A stretch of DNA of 64,000 bases from Bacteroidales bacterium (GCA_017430365.1 JAFRNC010000006.1:186001-250000); one strand, 5' to 3'. Counted from the first letter of the stretch, positions 27,647 to 37,764 are shown. A program made the numbers and translations. Notes: a model not told the origin generated them from the sequence alone.

Positions 27647-29289
27647 CACAATTCTTTGACTATATCTCTAAGGGGAACGGTCTGGAATGTCATATGGGCG
27701 ACAGAGGACTCATACAGGATGCCGACAGTCTCCGGATCCACCATCGTAAGGCAGGAATAGCCCCAGCCTTCATCTTCGTCGAGCAGAACCTGATCGGCCT
27801 CTTTCCAAGTCATGCCGTCATCAAGCGAAGCTTTTATGGTGATATGGTTCCGGCCACGTACGGTATCGGGATTCGAGAAGAGCAGGATGTGCCGTCCCAG
27901 CACATTCTCCTCCGCTTTGACCGAAATCAGCGAAGCCATGCAGACCGGTTCGCGCAGGGCGCTGCGTGAAGTCGGATGCTCGGTCCAGGTGCGGCCGAGG
28001 TCCTGGGTGGTGGCGATGGAGCGGGAGCCGCCCCTGTTGTCGCGCATGTTCAGCATAAGGGTGCCGTCGGACAATTCTGCCACCTGCGCTTCTGTAGTGG
28101 AGTCCTTTGCGGCTACATGGCGATTCCACGTCCTGCCATGGTCCTTGCTGTAGATGATTCCGGCGTGCGGCGTCCGGCCGGCATCAAATTCGGTATACTG
28201 GCTTGCAAAGACTATTGTGCCGTCGGAAGTCGTGATGCCCCGGCCAGGCCCCTGGAAGAAAAACGCCCAGGTAGAATCCTTGATCTGCGGAGTCACGCTG
28301 ACAGGCCGGCTCCAGGTCTTGCCGTCATCCGAACTTTTCACCATAACCAGCTGGGCGGTATAGTCGGGTGAGATACCAGGGACCGTGCTCCACCACGCCG
28401 TTGCCACGCCCATGCCGTGTGTCCATATCGAGGCAATCCAGGCATCACCCGTTTCCCTGTCAACCAGGATGGCGGGATCCCCCGCCCCGTTCTGTGCCTG
28501 CGGCAGGCCGCCCCATTCCCCGAAAGATATAGGACGACGCATCTTCTCCCACGTACGGCCTCCGTCCGTTGAACGGCTCAGGCCTATATCGATATGCTCC
28601 TGAAGGTCCTTGCTGTTGTTATAACGCACGTCATAGACTGCCAGAAGGGTCCCTTTGTTGGTCGTCACCAGACCGGGGATGCGGTACGCCTTGCTGCCGT
28701 CGTCACCCGCTTTGCGGACCCCGACGCCCATACGATGGACGATTCCCTTAGGCGATACGGTCGCGACAGCGGCAGGGGTACCGTCTACGACAGCACCGCT
28801 CAGGGTGGCGGTGACCACATCGGCAAGCCTGGCCTTTCGATGTTTCATCTCGACGCTGATCCAGAAATAATTGATACCGGGGAAAAGCGGCTGCTCCGCT
28901 TTGAGTACCAAATGGGAACCAGGCCTGCGGACCCTTGATTTGCAGATGGAATACGAAGGGTTGGCCTTCAGCGTGTTCCCGGGATCCATCGATGAGATAT
29001 AATCTATGGGATGGAAAGCATCCTTTCTGGAAGTCCTGGTTTCAGTGCCGCCATAATAGAGCTTTATGGCACGGATATGTTTGACATTGGTCTGTGGTCC
29101 GAGGTCAAGCACGACCTCGTCCAGCCGCTGCGCCGAAGTGGCGGTGAGTTTGAGTTCGAAAAGCACATTGTCTTCACGCTCTATCAGGACAGGAACCTGT
29201 TTTTCGCGGACGAAGAGCGTGTCCGCAGCAAAGGCATCGGCGGCCAGAAGCAAGGCGGAAGCGGCAACTGATAATATGAATCGTCTCAT
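27646..29289 (-). CDS. nanH: Exo-alpha-sialidase (GH33)
   Basis: 547 aa exported sialidase. Signal peptide MRRFILSVAASALLLAADAFA. An N-terminal beta-sandwich domain (about residues 25-180) precedes the six-bladed propeller. The YRIP motif is in KAYRIPGLVTT. At least five Asp boxes appear: SRSTDGGRTW, KSSDDGKTW, YSKDHGRTW, TTQDLGRTW and ASLDDGMTW. Catalytic GDPAIL and RDNRGGS arginine regions are visible. It cleaves terminal sialic acid from host glycoconjugates and provides the substrate for the whole locus. It starts 36 bases after nanS. Confidence 0.95.
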   Translation of the reverse strand: MRRFILSVAASALLLAADAFAADTLFVREKQVPVLIEREDNVLFELKLTATSAQRLDEVVLDLGPQTNVKHIRAIKLYYGGTETRTSRKDAFHPIDYISSMDPGNTLKANPSYSICKSRVRRPGSHLVLKAEQPLFPGINYFWISVEMKHRKARLADVVTATLSGAVVDGTPAAVATVSPKGIVHRMGVGVRKAGDDGSKAYRIPGLVTTNKGTLLAVYDVRYNNSKDLQEHIDIGLSRSTDGGRTWEKMRRPISFGEWGGLPQAQNGAGDPAILVDRETGDAWIASIWTHGMGVATAWWSTVPGISPDYTAQLVMVKSSDDGKTWSRPVSVTPQIKDSTWAFFFQGPGRGITTSDGTIVFASQYTEFDAGRTPHAGIIYSKDHGRTWNRHVAAKDSTTEAQVAELSDGTLMLNMRDNRGGSRSIATTQDLGRTWTEHPTSRSALREPVCMASLISVKAEENVLGRHILLFSNPDTVRGRNHITIKASLDDGMTWKEADQVLLDEDEGWGYSCLTMVDPETVGILYESSVAHMTFQTVPLRDIVKEL

Positions 29290-29325
29290 TTTTGTATGGA
29301 GGCTATATTTCTGATTATTAATAAA

Positions 29326-31437
29326 CTACTTACCCTCCAGCCCATCGGCTTGGACCCGGAAGGTGGACGCCGGAAGACCTGCGCCATTATAGAGATTGGC
29401 ACGGGTATAGGGTTCCCATGCGTAGCGTACGATCCTGGGATGTTTCACTTCGGGACAGGTCAGTATTATCGTCTCCCCCGCTATTTCGGCCTTGGCCGGA
29501 TGGAAGCAGCCTTCGTATTCTGCGACTTCGAAGCCGACAATCGGATTGATACGCATACCTGAAGTATCACCTGCTGAAAGGCCGCATGCATAATCGAACG
29601 AAACTACAACACGCTCGCCGTCAGCAACTGCACTGCGTACCAGCGGACCGGACGGTACTACACCCGAGAAACCATATGTGTCATGCAACGCCCACCGGGC
29701 AAGCCGGAGTCCGACAGGCCGTTTTTCTTTGTAATGTACGTCAGCCGGATCGCCGAGATCGGAGGTGACCGCCATTCCGAGCCCGGGACGGGCAGCCAGA
29801 AGACGTCTCTGGCTGTCGCGGAACCACGGCCACGAAGGCCTGTTCAGACTTGACAGCTGGACATAGTAGAATGGCATCCGGGGCTGTGCCCAATAATCCC
29901 GCCAGCTGTCGACAAGCAGGCCGAACAACTTTTCGTGAGCAGCATAGTTGTGTGCGTTCGATTCCCCCTGATACCAGATTACGCCCCTGACGGGATACCG
30001 GTCGAGCGGCAGGATGCCTGCTTCGAACAGATAACACGGCTGATAAGGATGGCGGTCACTTTTGCCTGTACGGTTTTCAAGGTTCTTTTTCGCCCTTCCG
30101 CGCGCCCAGTCCTGGATGAAATCATTTCCGAGCCAGTTCTCGAGAATCTTGGGAAACTCTACCTCAAGGGTATTCCTGTCGATCCATGACTCGCATGTCG
30201 ATCCTCCTACTGCATTGCAGATCAGGCCTACGGGCACCTGCAGGGAATCGCGCAGCATCCGCCCGAACCAATAGCCGACTGCAGAGAAGTCGCGGGCCGC
30301 TGCAGGTGAACTGACAGTCCAGACAGTTTCCTTGAAATAGTCAAGATTGTCCACACTGTCGAGTGCAGATGCAGGCCAGGCCACGTTGTCGGTTCGCCAG
30401 CGTGCCTTCATGTCGTACAAGCGCAGGTCGGAGTCACCGGCAGATGCTATAACCGATTCCGGAGAGACAGTCTCTTTCAGCATGAACTCCATATTTGACT
30501 GCCCGCTGCAGAGCCAGACCTCCCCCACGGCTACATTGCTGAAAGAAAACTTGCGGTCGCGGGTGGAGACAGTCAGTTTTATTCCTGTCGTCGCAGCCAT
30601 GGGGTCGAAAACGACGCTCCAACGGCCGTTCCTGCCCGCAAACGCCTTCCGAACTTCCCTGCCCAGCCGGACAGTAACTTCTTCGCCGGCATCGGCAGTA
30701 CCATGTATGTCCAGCGGCACATCCCGCTGCAGCACCATATTGTCGGTATACAGTTCGGAGAGCTGCAATCCGCCATAATCACCAGTAATCTCCTGAAACA
30801 CCGTCCTGGCGAGCTGTTTTGCGCCGAATGCGTCAGGGTGGACCGCATCGGGAATGTGCTGCGGATAAGGATAGAGAGGCGTATGGAAATCTATGAGTTC
30901 GGCTCCGGAAAGTTCAGCCACCACCTTTATCGACTCCTGTATCTCGTCATGCCACTGCTTGGTCCCGGACTGGAAACGCCAGTGGCGGTCAGCAAGTGGC
31001 GTCATGAGGGCGATAATCAGGCGCGCGTCCGGACTGACAGTCTTGAGGGAATCTATCAGCGCAAGGTAGTCGCCCACGAATTCATCCCGGTAGTTCGGCC
31101 AGTTCCGCGGGTCGGTATCGTTGATTCCCAAATGCATGACAATGATATCGGCCGGCCACTGCATTGCGGCGCGGAATTCCTCCTGCTCCATATAGGGCCG
31201 GTGTCCGTGACGCAGCAGAGTCGCGCCGTTCTTGCCGAAATTCCCCACGACATAACTGTCGCCGAGCATCTGCTGCAACCTGGCGGGATAGGATTCGGTC
31301 TCCCGGTCCTCCAGGGTCATACCGTAGGTGATGCTGTCACCTATACATGCCACGCGGACCGTTTTGCCGGCGGGACGGGCAGCCGTCAGAAGCAGCGCCG
31401 AAAGCACCGCGGCGATAATTATGAAATATCTTTTCAT
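29326..31437 (-). CDS. nanS: Two-domain sialate O-acetylesterase (SGNH + family DUF303)
   Basis: 703 aa exported esterase removing O-acetyl groups from sialic acids so that sialidase and lyase can act. Signal peptide MKRYFIIIAAVLSALLLTAA. The first domain (about residues 25-200) is GDSL/SGNH: CIGDSITYGM, NFGKNGATL, LGINDTD and DAVHPDAFG. The second (about 210-690) is the sialate O-acetylesterase family: CSGQSNMEFML, NAVGGSTCESWI and VIWYQGESNAH. Dual-domain NanS of this kind is known in Tannerella and Bacteroides. The 31437 ATG is preferred because the promoter at 31466-31496 would start transcription about at the other candidate, 31461. Confidence 0.93.
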   Translation of the reverse strand: MKRYFIIIAAVLSALLLTAARPAGKTVRVACIGDSITYGMTLEDRETESYPARLQQMLGDSYVVGNFGKNGATLLRHGHRPYMEQEEFRAAMQWPADIIVMHLGINDTDPRNWPNYRDEFVGDYLALIDSLKTVSPDARLIIALMTPLADRHWRFQSGTKQWHDEIQESIKVVAELSGAELIDFHTPLYPYPQHIPDAVHPDAFGAKQLARTVFQEITGDYGGLQLSELYTDNMVLQRDVPLDIHGTADAGEEVTVRLGREVRKAFAGRNGRWSVVFDPMAATTGIKLTVSTRDRKFSFSNVAVGEVWLCSGQSNMEFMLKETVSPESVIASAGDSDLRLYDMKARWRTDNVAWPASALDSVDNLDYFKETVWTVSSPAAARDFSAVGYWFGRMLRDSLQVPVGLICNAVGGSTCESWIDRNTLEVEFPKILENWLGNDFIQDWARGRAKKNLENRTGKSDRHPYQPCYLFEAGILPLDRYPVRGVIWYQGESNAHNYAAHEKLFGLLVDSWRDYWAQPRMPFYYVQLSSLNRPSWPWFRDSQRRLLAARPGLGMAVTSDLGDPADVHYKEKRPVGLRLARWALHDTYGFSGVVPSGPLVRSAVADGERVVVSFDYACGLSAGDTSGMRINPIVGFEVAEYEGCFHPAKAEIAGETIILTCPEVKHPRIVRYAWEPYTRANLYNGAGLPASTFRVQADGLEGK

Positions 31438-31465
31438 ACAATGAGAAATCTGATTATCCATTCTT

Positions 31466-31496
31466 CAAATTTATAAAAACCGCTTCACTCCTGCAA
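31466..31496 (-). promoter_or_regulatory. Internal nan promoter, upstream of nanS
   Basis: On the minus strand TTG (31496-31494), 20 bases, TAAATTTG (31473-31466). This full-length match gives nanS-nanH-hex-nanM its own transcription start, independent of the nanT promoter. Confidence 0.65.
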
Positions 31497-31545
31497 GCAC
31501 ACAGCCGCTGCGAAGGAGTATCCCAGCCGGCCCTGGCCTGAAAAG

Positions 31546-31569
31546 AAGGGCGGCATCCGAGCCGCCCTT
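31546..31569 (-). terminator. Hairpin terminator after susD
   Basis: AAGGGCGGC / GCCGCCCTT, a 9-bp perfect stem with a 6-base loop, followed on the minus strand by CTTTT. It separates susD from nanS and could end or attenuate the upstream transcript. Confidence 0.7.
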
Positions 31570-31600
31570 CCAACCTAAAAACTCATTTATGCTATTTATA

Positions 31601-33151
31601 TCAATAGCCGGGATTCTGCTGCTCGAAAATGAGAGGGTCACCGTTGAGCACGTTGACGTCGATAGGCCACAGGAGCTTATATGCCTGGCTGCTGGAGAGG
31701 ACCGGAGTTGCAGTGCCCCCGAGTGTCTCGGGATATGCCGCAGCGGCGGAGAAGGCCAGCGGCTGGCCGGAAGCGTCGTGCATTCGGATCAGATCGAACC
31801 AGCGGCTTCCCTCGCCCACGAATTCCTTGTCACGCTCGCGGAGGATCGCGAGTTCCGTAGTGGCGAAATCGGATACCGGGAACATGGGAGTGTTCACGCC
31901 CTGGTATGCGCGCTGGCGGATCTGGTTGATGTAATTCGCGGCCGCGGCATAGTTACCAAGGCCGTTCTCGACCTCAGCCATCATAAGGACCGCGTCGGAA
32001 TAGCGGAAAATGATGACATCGGAGTCGTAGTAGCGGTTGGAACCTTCCGCATGACCCATATATTTGAGCATGGCGGATCCGAAGGTACGGTTGGCCGGAT
32101 CCGGCGAGGAGTAGCACTCGTGGAAAGTTGCCGCTCGCCTCTGGTCCTCCTTGTCGAACGCCTTCACGAACGACTCGATATATTCGTCACGGTGCATGCC
32201 GCCGCCTTTGAGGTCGAGCGGGTCGCCCAGGATATTGCCATTCTCGTCATAGAACGAGTTGCACCAGATGGCCGCCTGATACACGAACTGGGTACCGGCA
32301 TTGGTGGTCTCGTCCTTGCTGAAGTACAGGGCGAAGATCTCCTCCCTGTTGCCCTTGTTGGAAGCGCTGAAAATCGAGGCGTAGTCGGACAGAAGTTCGA
32401 ACGGGCCGCTCAGCACATTCTGGAGCGCGGCCTTTGCGGTATTCAGGTCGGCATTGCCGGTCGCATTGTGCTTTGCGATTCCGTCGTCTGTTGTCACCTT
32501 GGCGGCCCACATGTAGATCTGGGCTTTCAGCATCTCGGTGGCATAATAGCTCCATGCGTGACGGTCGATGGTGCGGTCGGTGCCGAAAGCGGCTTCAGAA
32601 CGGCCGATCTCGTCCTTGAGGAACTGCATCACCTCGGCTGCGCCTGAACGGGCCTTGTAGTACTCCTCAAGCTGGGTGGTCCGGAACAGCACCACGTCCT
32701 GCTCAAGCGGGACACCGCCGTAAGTGCGGTAGAGCATGAAGTAGTAATAGGCGCGGATGCCATAGGCACGGGCCAGATAATAGTTCCTGCTGGTTTCAGT
32801 CAGGAAATCGCAGTTGCCGCTGACCTGTTCGATGAAATTGTTGACCTGGAGAAGACGGCTGTAGTAGCCGGCCCAGTTGGTGACACCCGTGTCATCCTTG
32901 TTGATGGCATTACGGGCTATGGTCTGGTAGGAAGTGGACACGCCTTCGATAGTGGCGTTCTGCTTGAGCGTGCCGCCACGGACTTCACCGAGCACGAAAG
33001 GATAGGAATACATGCCGCGCATATGTGTAAGCAGGCCATAGTATTCACTTTGAACTTGCGATTCATTCTTCCAGTAACTTCCGGAAGCGGAGTAGTCGAT
33101 AGGAGCCAGATCCAGGATGTCGCAGCCACCCAGGAACAACAGTCCTGCCAT
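31601..33151 (-). CDS. nanU: SusD/RagB family lipoprotein (NanU-like); signal peptide interrupted by amber codon
   Basis: 516 aa if started at the ATG at 33151. Typical SusD: LLFLGGCDILDLAPIDYSAS at the lipobox, tetratricopeptide-like region (YYLARAYGIRAYYYFMLYRT), C-terminal SRWFDLIRMHD and terminal FEQQNPGY. It would cap the SusC pore and bind sialic acid. The natural start should be the ATG at 33178, 18 bases after the SusC stop, giving MK-stop-FFAYIAMAGLLFLGGC: codon 3 is TAG. Starting at 33151 leaves only nine residues before Cys and no positive n-region, so export would be poor. No other disruption was noticed. Confidence 0.88.
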   Translation of the reverse strand: MAGLLFLGGCDILDLAPIDYSASGSYWKNESQVQSEYYGLLTHMRGMYSYPFVLGEVRGGTLKQNATIEGVSTSYQTIARNAINKDDTGVTNWAGYYSRLLQVNNFIEQVSGNCDFLTETSRNYYLARAYGIRAYYYFMLYRTYGGVPLEQDVVLFRTTQLEEYYKARSGAAEVMQFLKDEIGRSEAAFGTDRTIDRHAWSYYATEMLKAQIYMWAAKVTTDDGIAKHNATGNADLNTAKAALQNVLSGPFELLSDYASIFSASNKGNREEIFALYFSKDETTNAGTQFVYQAAIWCNSFYDENGNILGDPLDLKGGGMHRDEYIESFVKAFDKEDQRRAATFHECYSSPDPANRTFGSAMLKYMGHAEGSNRYYDSDVIIFRYSDAVLMMAEVENGLGNYAAAANYINQIRQRAYQGVNTPMFPVSDFATTELAILRERDKEFVGEGSRWFDLIRMHDASGQPLAFSAAAAYPETLGGTATPVLSSSQAYKLLWPIDVNVLNGDPLIFEQQNPGY

Positions 33152-33196
33152 GGCGATATATGCAAAAAACTATTTCATGATGTCTCTGGATTGTGA

Positions 33197-36100
33197 TTAG
33201 AAGGTGATGTTCGTACCGAAAATGATCGTGCGCGGCAGTGAGTATGCGCCCCAGTTGTCTGCGCCGTACTCGGGAGAGCACAGGAGTTTGGCCCTGGTGA
33301 GATAGCCGAGATTCTGGCCGGTAACGAAGATGTTAAGGCGTTCCATGTTGATCTTGCCGACGATTGACTTGGGAATGTCGTAGCTGAGGGTGACTTCACG
33401 GAAAGCCAGGTAAGATGCGTTATAGGTAAACATCGACGTATTGTCGTGATAGTAGTTGCGCTTGCCCAGCTGGTCCGCCCAATAATACATCGGGTATTTG
33501 CCTTCCTTCGTATCAGGATTGAAGGACTCGCGTGTCTGGACGAGGGTGTTGAAGGTTCCCTGCATGTTACCCATGAACCAGGGGGTCACACCGTCGAACA
33601 CAGTGTGTCCGAGCGCATAGTCGAAACGGGCGGTAAGGGCAAGGCCTTTCCACGCCGCGTTGGCGACGAAACCGCCGGTCCACTTGGGAACGGAATTGCC
33701 GAGTTTGACGCGGTCGTAGTTGTCGATTATGCCGTCACCGTTGACATCTTTCCACTTGACGTCACCGGGCTGCACAGGGAGGGCTCCCTTCTTCTCAGCA
33801 TCGGTAAGACGTTCCCATGCGGCCGGGCCGTAGAGCCAGATGGAAGATGAAGCCCAACCTGCGGTGGACTGGTCGACCAGTTCTCCGGGAATCTCGCTGT
33901 AGTCGCGATAGATACCTTCAGCGACGAAACCGTAAAGGTCACCGGGCTCCTGCCCTTCCTGATAGCCGCCTACCCAGATCAGTTTGCCGGTATTGGGATC
34001 GTAACACTGGAAAGCGCTCTGCCGGTTGTTATCGAGGCCGTTATAAGGGAGCTTGATGATCTTGTTGCGGTTGTAGGCGCCATTGAGAGTCAGATTGACT
34101 TTCCAGTCCTGCGTATTGACGGCGCGCCAGTTGATTTCGAATTCGAGACCGCGGTTGCGGATCTCACCGTTGTTTGAAGTGATGCCGGTTACGCCGGTAT
34201 GACTGGGAACGGTGATGCTTGCGATCTTGTCGGAAGTATGGCGGTTGTAGAATGTGAAATTCGTATTCAGTCTGTTCTCGAAGAAACTCAGGTCGATACC
34301 TGTCTCGAAAGTCCAGGATTTCTCCCAAAGGAGGGCAGGTACGGGAAGGGTGCTCAGGAGGATGGTCTTCTGGCCGTTATACTCGGTCTGGGAGCCGTAG
34401 GCGCCCTGCACGGTATAGGTACCGATAACGTTGTCGAGGTTACCGTTGGCACCGTAGGATACACGCAGCTTGGCGAACGAGATCACGTCGCGTGCACTTT
34501 CCATGAAATCTTCTTTCGAGAATACCCAACCTGCGGAAACGCCCGGGAAGAAGCCCCAGCGGTTCTGCTTGGCGAGACGCGAGTAGCCGTCATAACGGGC
34601 GACGACCGAAAGCAGATATTTTGCATCGTAGTCGTAATCGATCTTGGAGAAGAACGAGAGGACGCGGTTCTGGCTGTGCCAGGAGTCGATGTCGCGCGTA
34701 TCCTTGGCCGCATATGCCAGATCCTGGAACTCGTCTGTCGGGGCGTTGTAGCCGTAGGCGTCGAAGCCCTTGGTACCCTGGTCGAGGAATTCAGTACCGA
34801 GCATCGCGGAAACCGTATGCAGGCCGAAAGACTTATTGAAGTTCAATATGCCCGTATAGGTCTGGTTCAGGTTGCGCTGATAGTAGTCATATGATTCACG
34901 GGAACGATACCAGTTGTTAGGTCCGCGGAGATAGTCCTTCATGAAGTACTCCTGCTTTGTATCTTCATAGTACCAGCTGGCACTTGCCCTGAAGTTGAGC
35001 CAGGGAGCGAAGATAATGGTAAACTCCTGGTTCATGTTGAACTTGTCCGTATTGTAATCATAGGTACGGTACGGGTTCGAAAGACCGACGGCAGCGTCCT
35101 GGATATTGCCGCGGGGGCTGGGGTTGTACTCGCCGTCGGCATTATAGACGCGGAAGGTCGGAGGAAGCGAGAGGGCTCGGGCGAAATAGTTGCGATGGCT
35201 GTTGCCGTTCTTGATCGGAGTCCATGTGTTGTGCGAGAAATTGAACGAAGAACTCGACTTGAGCCATGTCCTGATCTTGTAGTCACCGTTGAACACGAAG
35301 GAAAGGCGGTTGTAGTCATTGTCGAGGGCGTTGCCTTCGGAGTGGTTGTATCCGATTGAAGCATAGTAGCTGCCCTTGTCATTGCCTCCCTGGAAGTCGA
35401 TGCCGTAGTCCTGCGAGAGGGCCGGTGACTTGAAGTTGATGTCGGAAACGGTCTCTCCCTGCCAGAATACGAGTTCATGGCCGGTGACGGGGTCGGTCAT
35501 CTTTCCCCAGCGGGAATCGGAAAGCAGTGAACTGTACTGTCCTGAAGCGTTGTCGAACACTCCCCACAGGGCACGGCTGTTCACCCGGCCGTCAAGTACA
35601 TTCCCGTCAGCATCCCAATACATGTTGCCGGTACCATAGGGCTGCACGCCTGTGAGTGAAGACATGTTGGCGAAACCGCGCCAGGAGCCGTCGGACAGTT
35701 TGGCCACCTCGGCGCCGCGCTTGTAAGACAGACGCATATAATACAGGTATTCATCGGAAGGAAGGAACTCATACGGCGTCCAGAAATAGTTGGCCGACAG
35801 TTTTGCACGTACGTTTATCGCGCTGTGGCCTTCCTTGCCGCGCTTTGTCGTTACGAGGATGACCCCGTTTGCCGCACGGGCACCGTAGATGGCCGTGGCG
35901 CCGGCATCCTTGAGGACCTCCATCGATTCGATGTCGTTGGGGTTGATGTCACTGAGGCTGGAGCGCTGGGCACCGTCCACGATGATCAGGGGGGAACCCG
36001 TACCGTTGAGAGATGTTCCGCCGCGGAGGACTATGCTCGGAGTGGCACCGGGGTCACCGGAAGTCTGCGACACACGCAAACCGGCCACAGCACCGGAAAG

Positions 36101-36544
36101 GGCCTGTGCAGGGTTTGTGTGCATACCGGAAGCGAGGGTCTCCTCTTTCACGGACGCGATCGAGTTCGTAACCTTGGAGCGGAGCTGACGGCCGCCGTAA
36201 GCCGTTACCACGGTCTCGGCGAGCATCTCATTATCCTCGGTAAGGGTTACGTCTATCACGGAACGGCTCGATACGAGCACCTCCAGATCCTTGTAACCGA
36301 TGCAGGTAAACTTCAGGGTGCCGCTCGCGGGGACGGACAGGCTGTAAGCACCGTCGATGTCGGTCGACGTGCCTACGGTCGTTCCCACCAGCACGACATA
36401 AGCACCGATAATCGGTTCATTGTTGCTGTCCACCACCTTGCCGGTGACGGTCACATTCTGTGCGAAGGCCGATACCGACAGGGCCAGCATCGCCATTGCA
36501 GCAAACATAAACCGTTTGAGGTTTGATAGTTTTTGATGGAACAT
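33197..36544 (-). CDS. nanO: SusC/RagA family TonB-dependent outer-membrane transporter (NanO-like)
   Basis: 1115 aa. Signal peptide through SVSAFAQ (about residue 29), then a carboxypeptidase-D-like regulatory domain (VTVTGKVVDSNNEPIIGAYV to about residue 110), TonB box region (ETVVTAYGG), plug domain with SIVLRGGTSLNGTGSPLIIV and MEVLKDAGATAIYGARAANG, and a large beta-barrel ending in FGTNITF. With the SusD partner it would import free or bound sialic acid; homologous to NanO of Tannerella by context. It follows nanE by 33 bases without its own promoter, so it is read from the nanT promoter. Confidence 0.94.
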   Translation of the reverse strand: MFHQKLSNLKRFMFAAMAMLALSVSAFAQNVTVTGKVVDSNNEPIIGAYVVLVGTTVGTSTDIDGAYSLSVPASGTLKFTCIGYKDLEVLVSSRSVIDVTLTEDNEMLAETVVTAYGGRQLRSKVTNSIASVKEETLASGMHTNPAQALSGAVAGLRVSQTSGDPGATPSIVLRGGTSLNGTGSPLIIVDGAQRSSLSDINPNDIESMEVLKDAGATAIYGARAANGVILVTTKRGKEGHSAINVRAKLSANYFWTPYEFLPSDEYLYYMRLSYKRGAEVAKLSDGSWRGFANMSSLTGVQPYGTGNMYWDADGNVLDGRVNSRALWGVFDNASGQYSSLLSDSRWGKMTDPVTGHELVFWQGETVSDINFKSPALSQDYGIDFQGGNDKGSYYASIGYNHSEGNALDNDYNRLSFVFNGDYKIRTWLKSSSSFNFSHNTWTPIKNGNSHRNYFARALSLPPTFRVYNADGEYNPSPRGNIQDAAVGLSNPYRTYDYNTDKFNMNQEFTIIFAPWLNFRASASWYYEDTKQEYFMKDYLRGPNNWYRSRESYDYYQRNLNQTYTGILNFNKSFGLHTVSAMLGTEFLDQGTKGFDAYGYNAPTDEFQDLAYAAKDTRDIDSWHSQNRVLSFFSKIDYDYDAKYLLSVVARYDGYSRLAKQNRWGFFPGVSAGWVFSKEDFMESARDVISFAKLRVSYGANGNLDNVIGTYTVQGAYGSQTEYNGQKTILLSTLPVPALLWEKSWTFETGIDLSFFENRLNTNFTFYNRHTSDKIASITVPSHTGVTGITSNNGEIRNRGLEFEINWRAVNTQDWKVNLTLNGAYNRNKIIKLPYNGLDNNRQSAFQCYDPNTGKLIWVGGYQEGQEPGDLYGFVAEGIYRDYSEIPGELVDQSTAGWASSSIWLYGPAAWERLTDAEKKGALPVQPGDVKWKDVNGDGIIDNYDRVKLGNSVPKWTGGFVANAAWKGLALTARFDYALGHTVFDGVTPWFMGNMQGTFNTLVQTRESFNPDTKEGKYPMYYWADQLGKRNYYHDNTSMFTYNASYLAFREVTLSYDIPKSIVGKINMERLNIFVTGQNLGYLTRAKLLCSPEYGADNWGAYSLPRTIIFGTNITF

Positions 36545-36577
36545 AGAATAGATTTTAAGTTAATGTTGTTTGGTGTG

Positions 36578-37762
36578 TTATTGGTTTCCTGTGATTTCCA
36601 GACAAAGTTTCCTGGCCTGGACCATCATCCTGGGGATGTGGAAGGGGCCTTTGAACAGATTGCCCTTGGCGTGATGTGCGGGAGTGCCGTCACGGTGCAG
36701 ATAGCCGTACCATTCGCCGCACACGGCGTCGGGGAAATGGGAGTAGGTCCATTCGCTGACGCGCCTGTGGAGTTCGAGATACTTTTCATCACCGGTGGCC
36801 TCATAGGCATATAGGGTGCATATGATGGCCTCGCAGTGCGGCCACCAGAACTTCATATCCTGCGAGTAGTCCTGATTAGGGAAACCCTTGCAGTCCCGGA
36901 AATTGAGCAGGCCGCCGAATTCATCGTCCCAGCCCCAGTCCCATGACCAGTCGAAAATGGTAAGGGCCATATCCGTAAGGGCTTTGTCCCAGCCGCGGTG
37001 TTTCGACTCTTCGAGCAGGAACCAGGCGGTCTCGATGCAGTGGCCCGGATTGATCGTGCGTCCGTTCAGGGTATCGATGAACTCGCCGTCCGGCCCGACG
37101 GTCTCAAGCAGGCATTTGTATTCAGGATGCATGAAGTATTTGCGAAGGGCAGTGATGGAACGGTCGATCTGTGCGTCCAGGCAGGGATCGGATATGGCCT
37201 TTCGTATGCAGGCGGCCGTGTTCACGAGAATCATGGTGATGGAGTGTCCCCGAGTCTTCATGACCGGCTCGTACTTGGCGGGCAGGAAACCCGGCTCGGC
37301 GAGGAAGCGCTGCATGCTTTTGAACAGTTCAAGCGCCTTTCCCGCATATGACATGTCTCCGGATGCAAGGGCATATTCGCTCATTGCGATGGCCGCAAAA
37401 GACTCGGAGAATACATAACGGCGCTTGCGCAGCCCTACCCCATCCTCCGTCACTTCGAAATACATGTGGCCGTCGGGGGCGAAGCAGTGCGCTTCAATGA
37501 AATCGATGCAGCTTTTCGACGCCTCAAGCCATTCGGGATTCTTCTCCACATTGTTGTAGGCGAAGGCGGCAGTAAAGCCGAAGCGTCCCTGAAACCACAC
37601 GGACTTGGTGGTGTCCATTATGGTTCCGTCGCGGTCGAGGCAGGTATAGACTCCGCCATGTACGCGGTCCAGGCCATGCTTCATCCAGAACGGCAGGATG
37701 TCGTCGACAAGGTCTTTGCGGTAACGCTCAGCCCACTCTTTCAAATATAGGTCGGCGTCCAT
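36578..37762 (-). CDS. nanE: N-acylglucosamine 2-epimerase (AGE/RenBP), converts ManNAc to GlcNAc
   Basis: 394 aa (alpha/alpha)6-barrel epimerase. Recognisable segments are VHGGVYTCLDRDG, WFQGRFGFTAAFAYN, RGHSITMILVNTA, NPGHCIETAWFLLE and FWWPHCEAI, which carry the conserved His residues. In Bacteroides fragilis an epimerase of this type acts after the lyase, producing GlcNAc without the ManNAc-kinase route of E. coli. The start at 37762 is 2 bases after the nanA stop; longer upstream reading lies inside nanA. No NagC-type GlcNAc kinase lacking an HTH is in the window, so the next step must be encoded elsewhere. Confidence 0.92.
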   Translation of the reverse strand: MDADLYLKEWAERYRKDLVDDILPFWMKHGLDRVHGGVYTCLDRDGTIMDTTKSVWFQGRFGFTAAFAYNNVEKNPEWLEASKSCIDFIEAHCFAPDGHMYFEVTEDGVGLRKRRYVFSESFAAIAMSEYALASGDMSYAGKALELFKSMQRFLAEPGFLPAKYEPVMKTRGHSITMILVNTAACIRKAISDPCLDAQIDRSITALRKYFMHPEYKCLLETVGPDGEFIDTLNGRTINPGHCIETAWFLLEESKHRGWDKALTDMALTIFDWSWDWGWDDEFGGLLNFRDCKGFPNQDYSQDMKFWWPHCEAIICTLYAYEATGDEKYLELHRRVSEWTYSHFPDAVCGEWYGYLHRDGTPAHHAKGNLFKGPFHIPRMMVQARKLCLEITGNQ

Positions 37763-37764
37763 CG

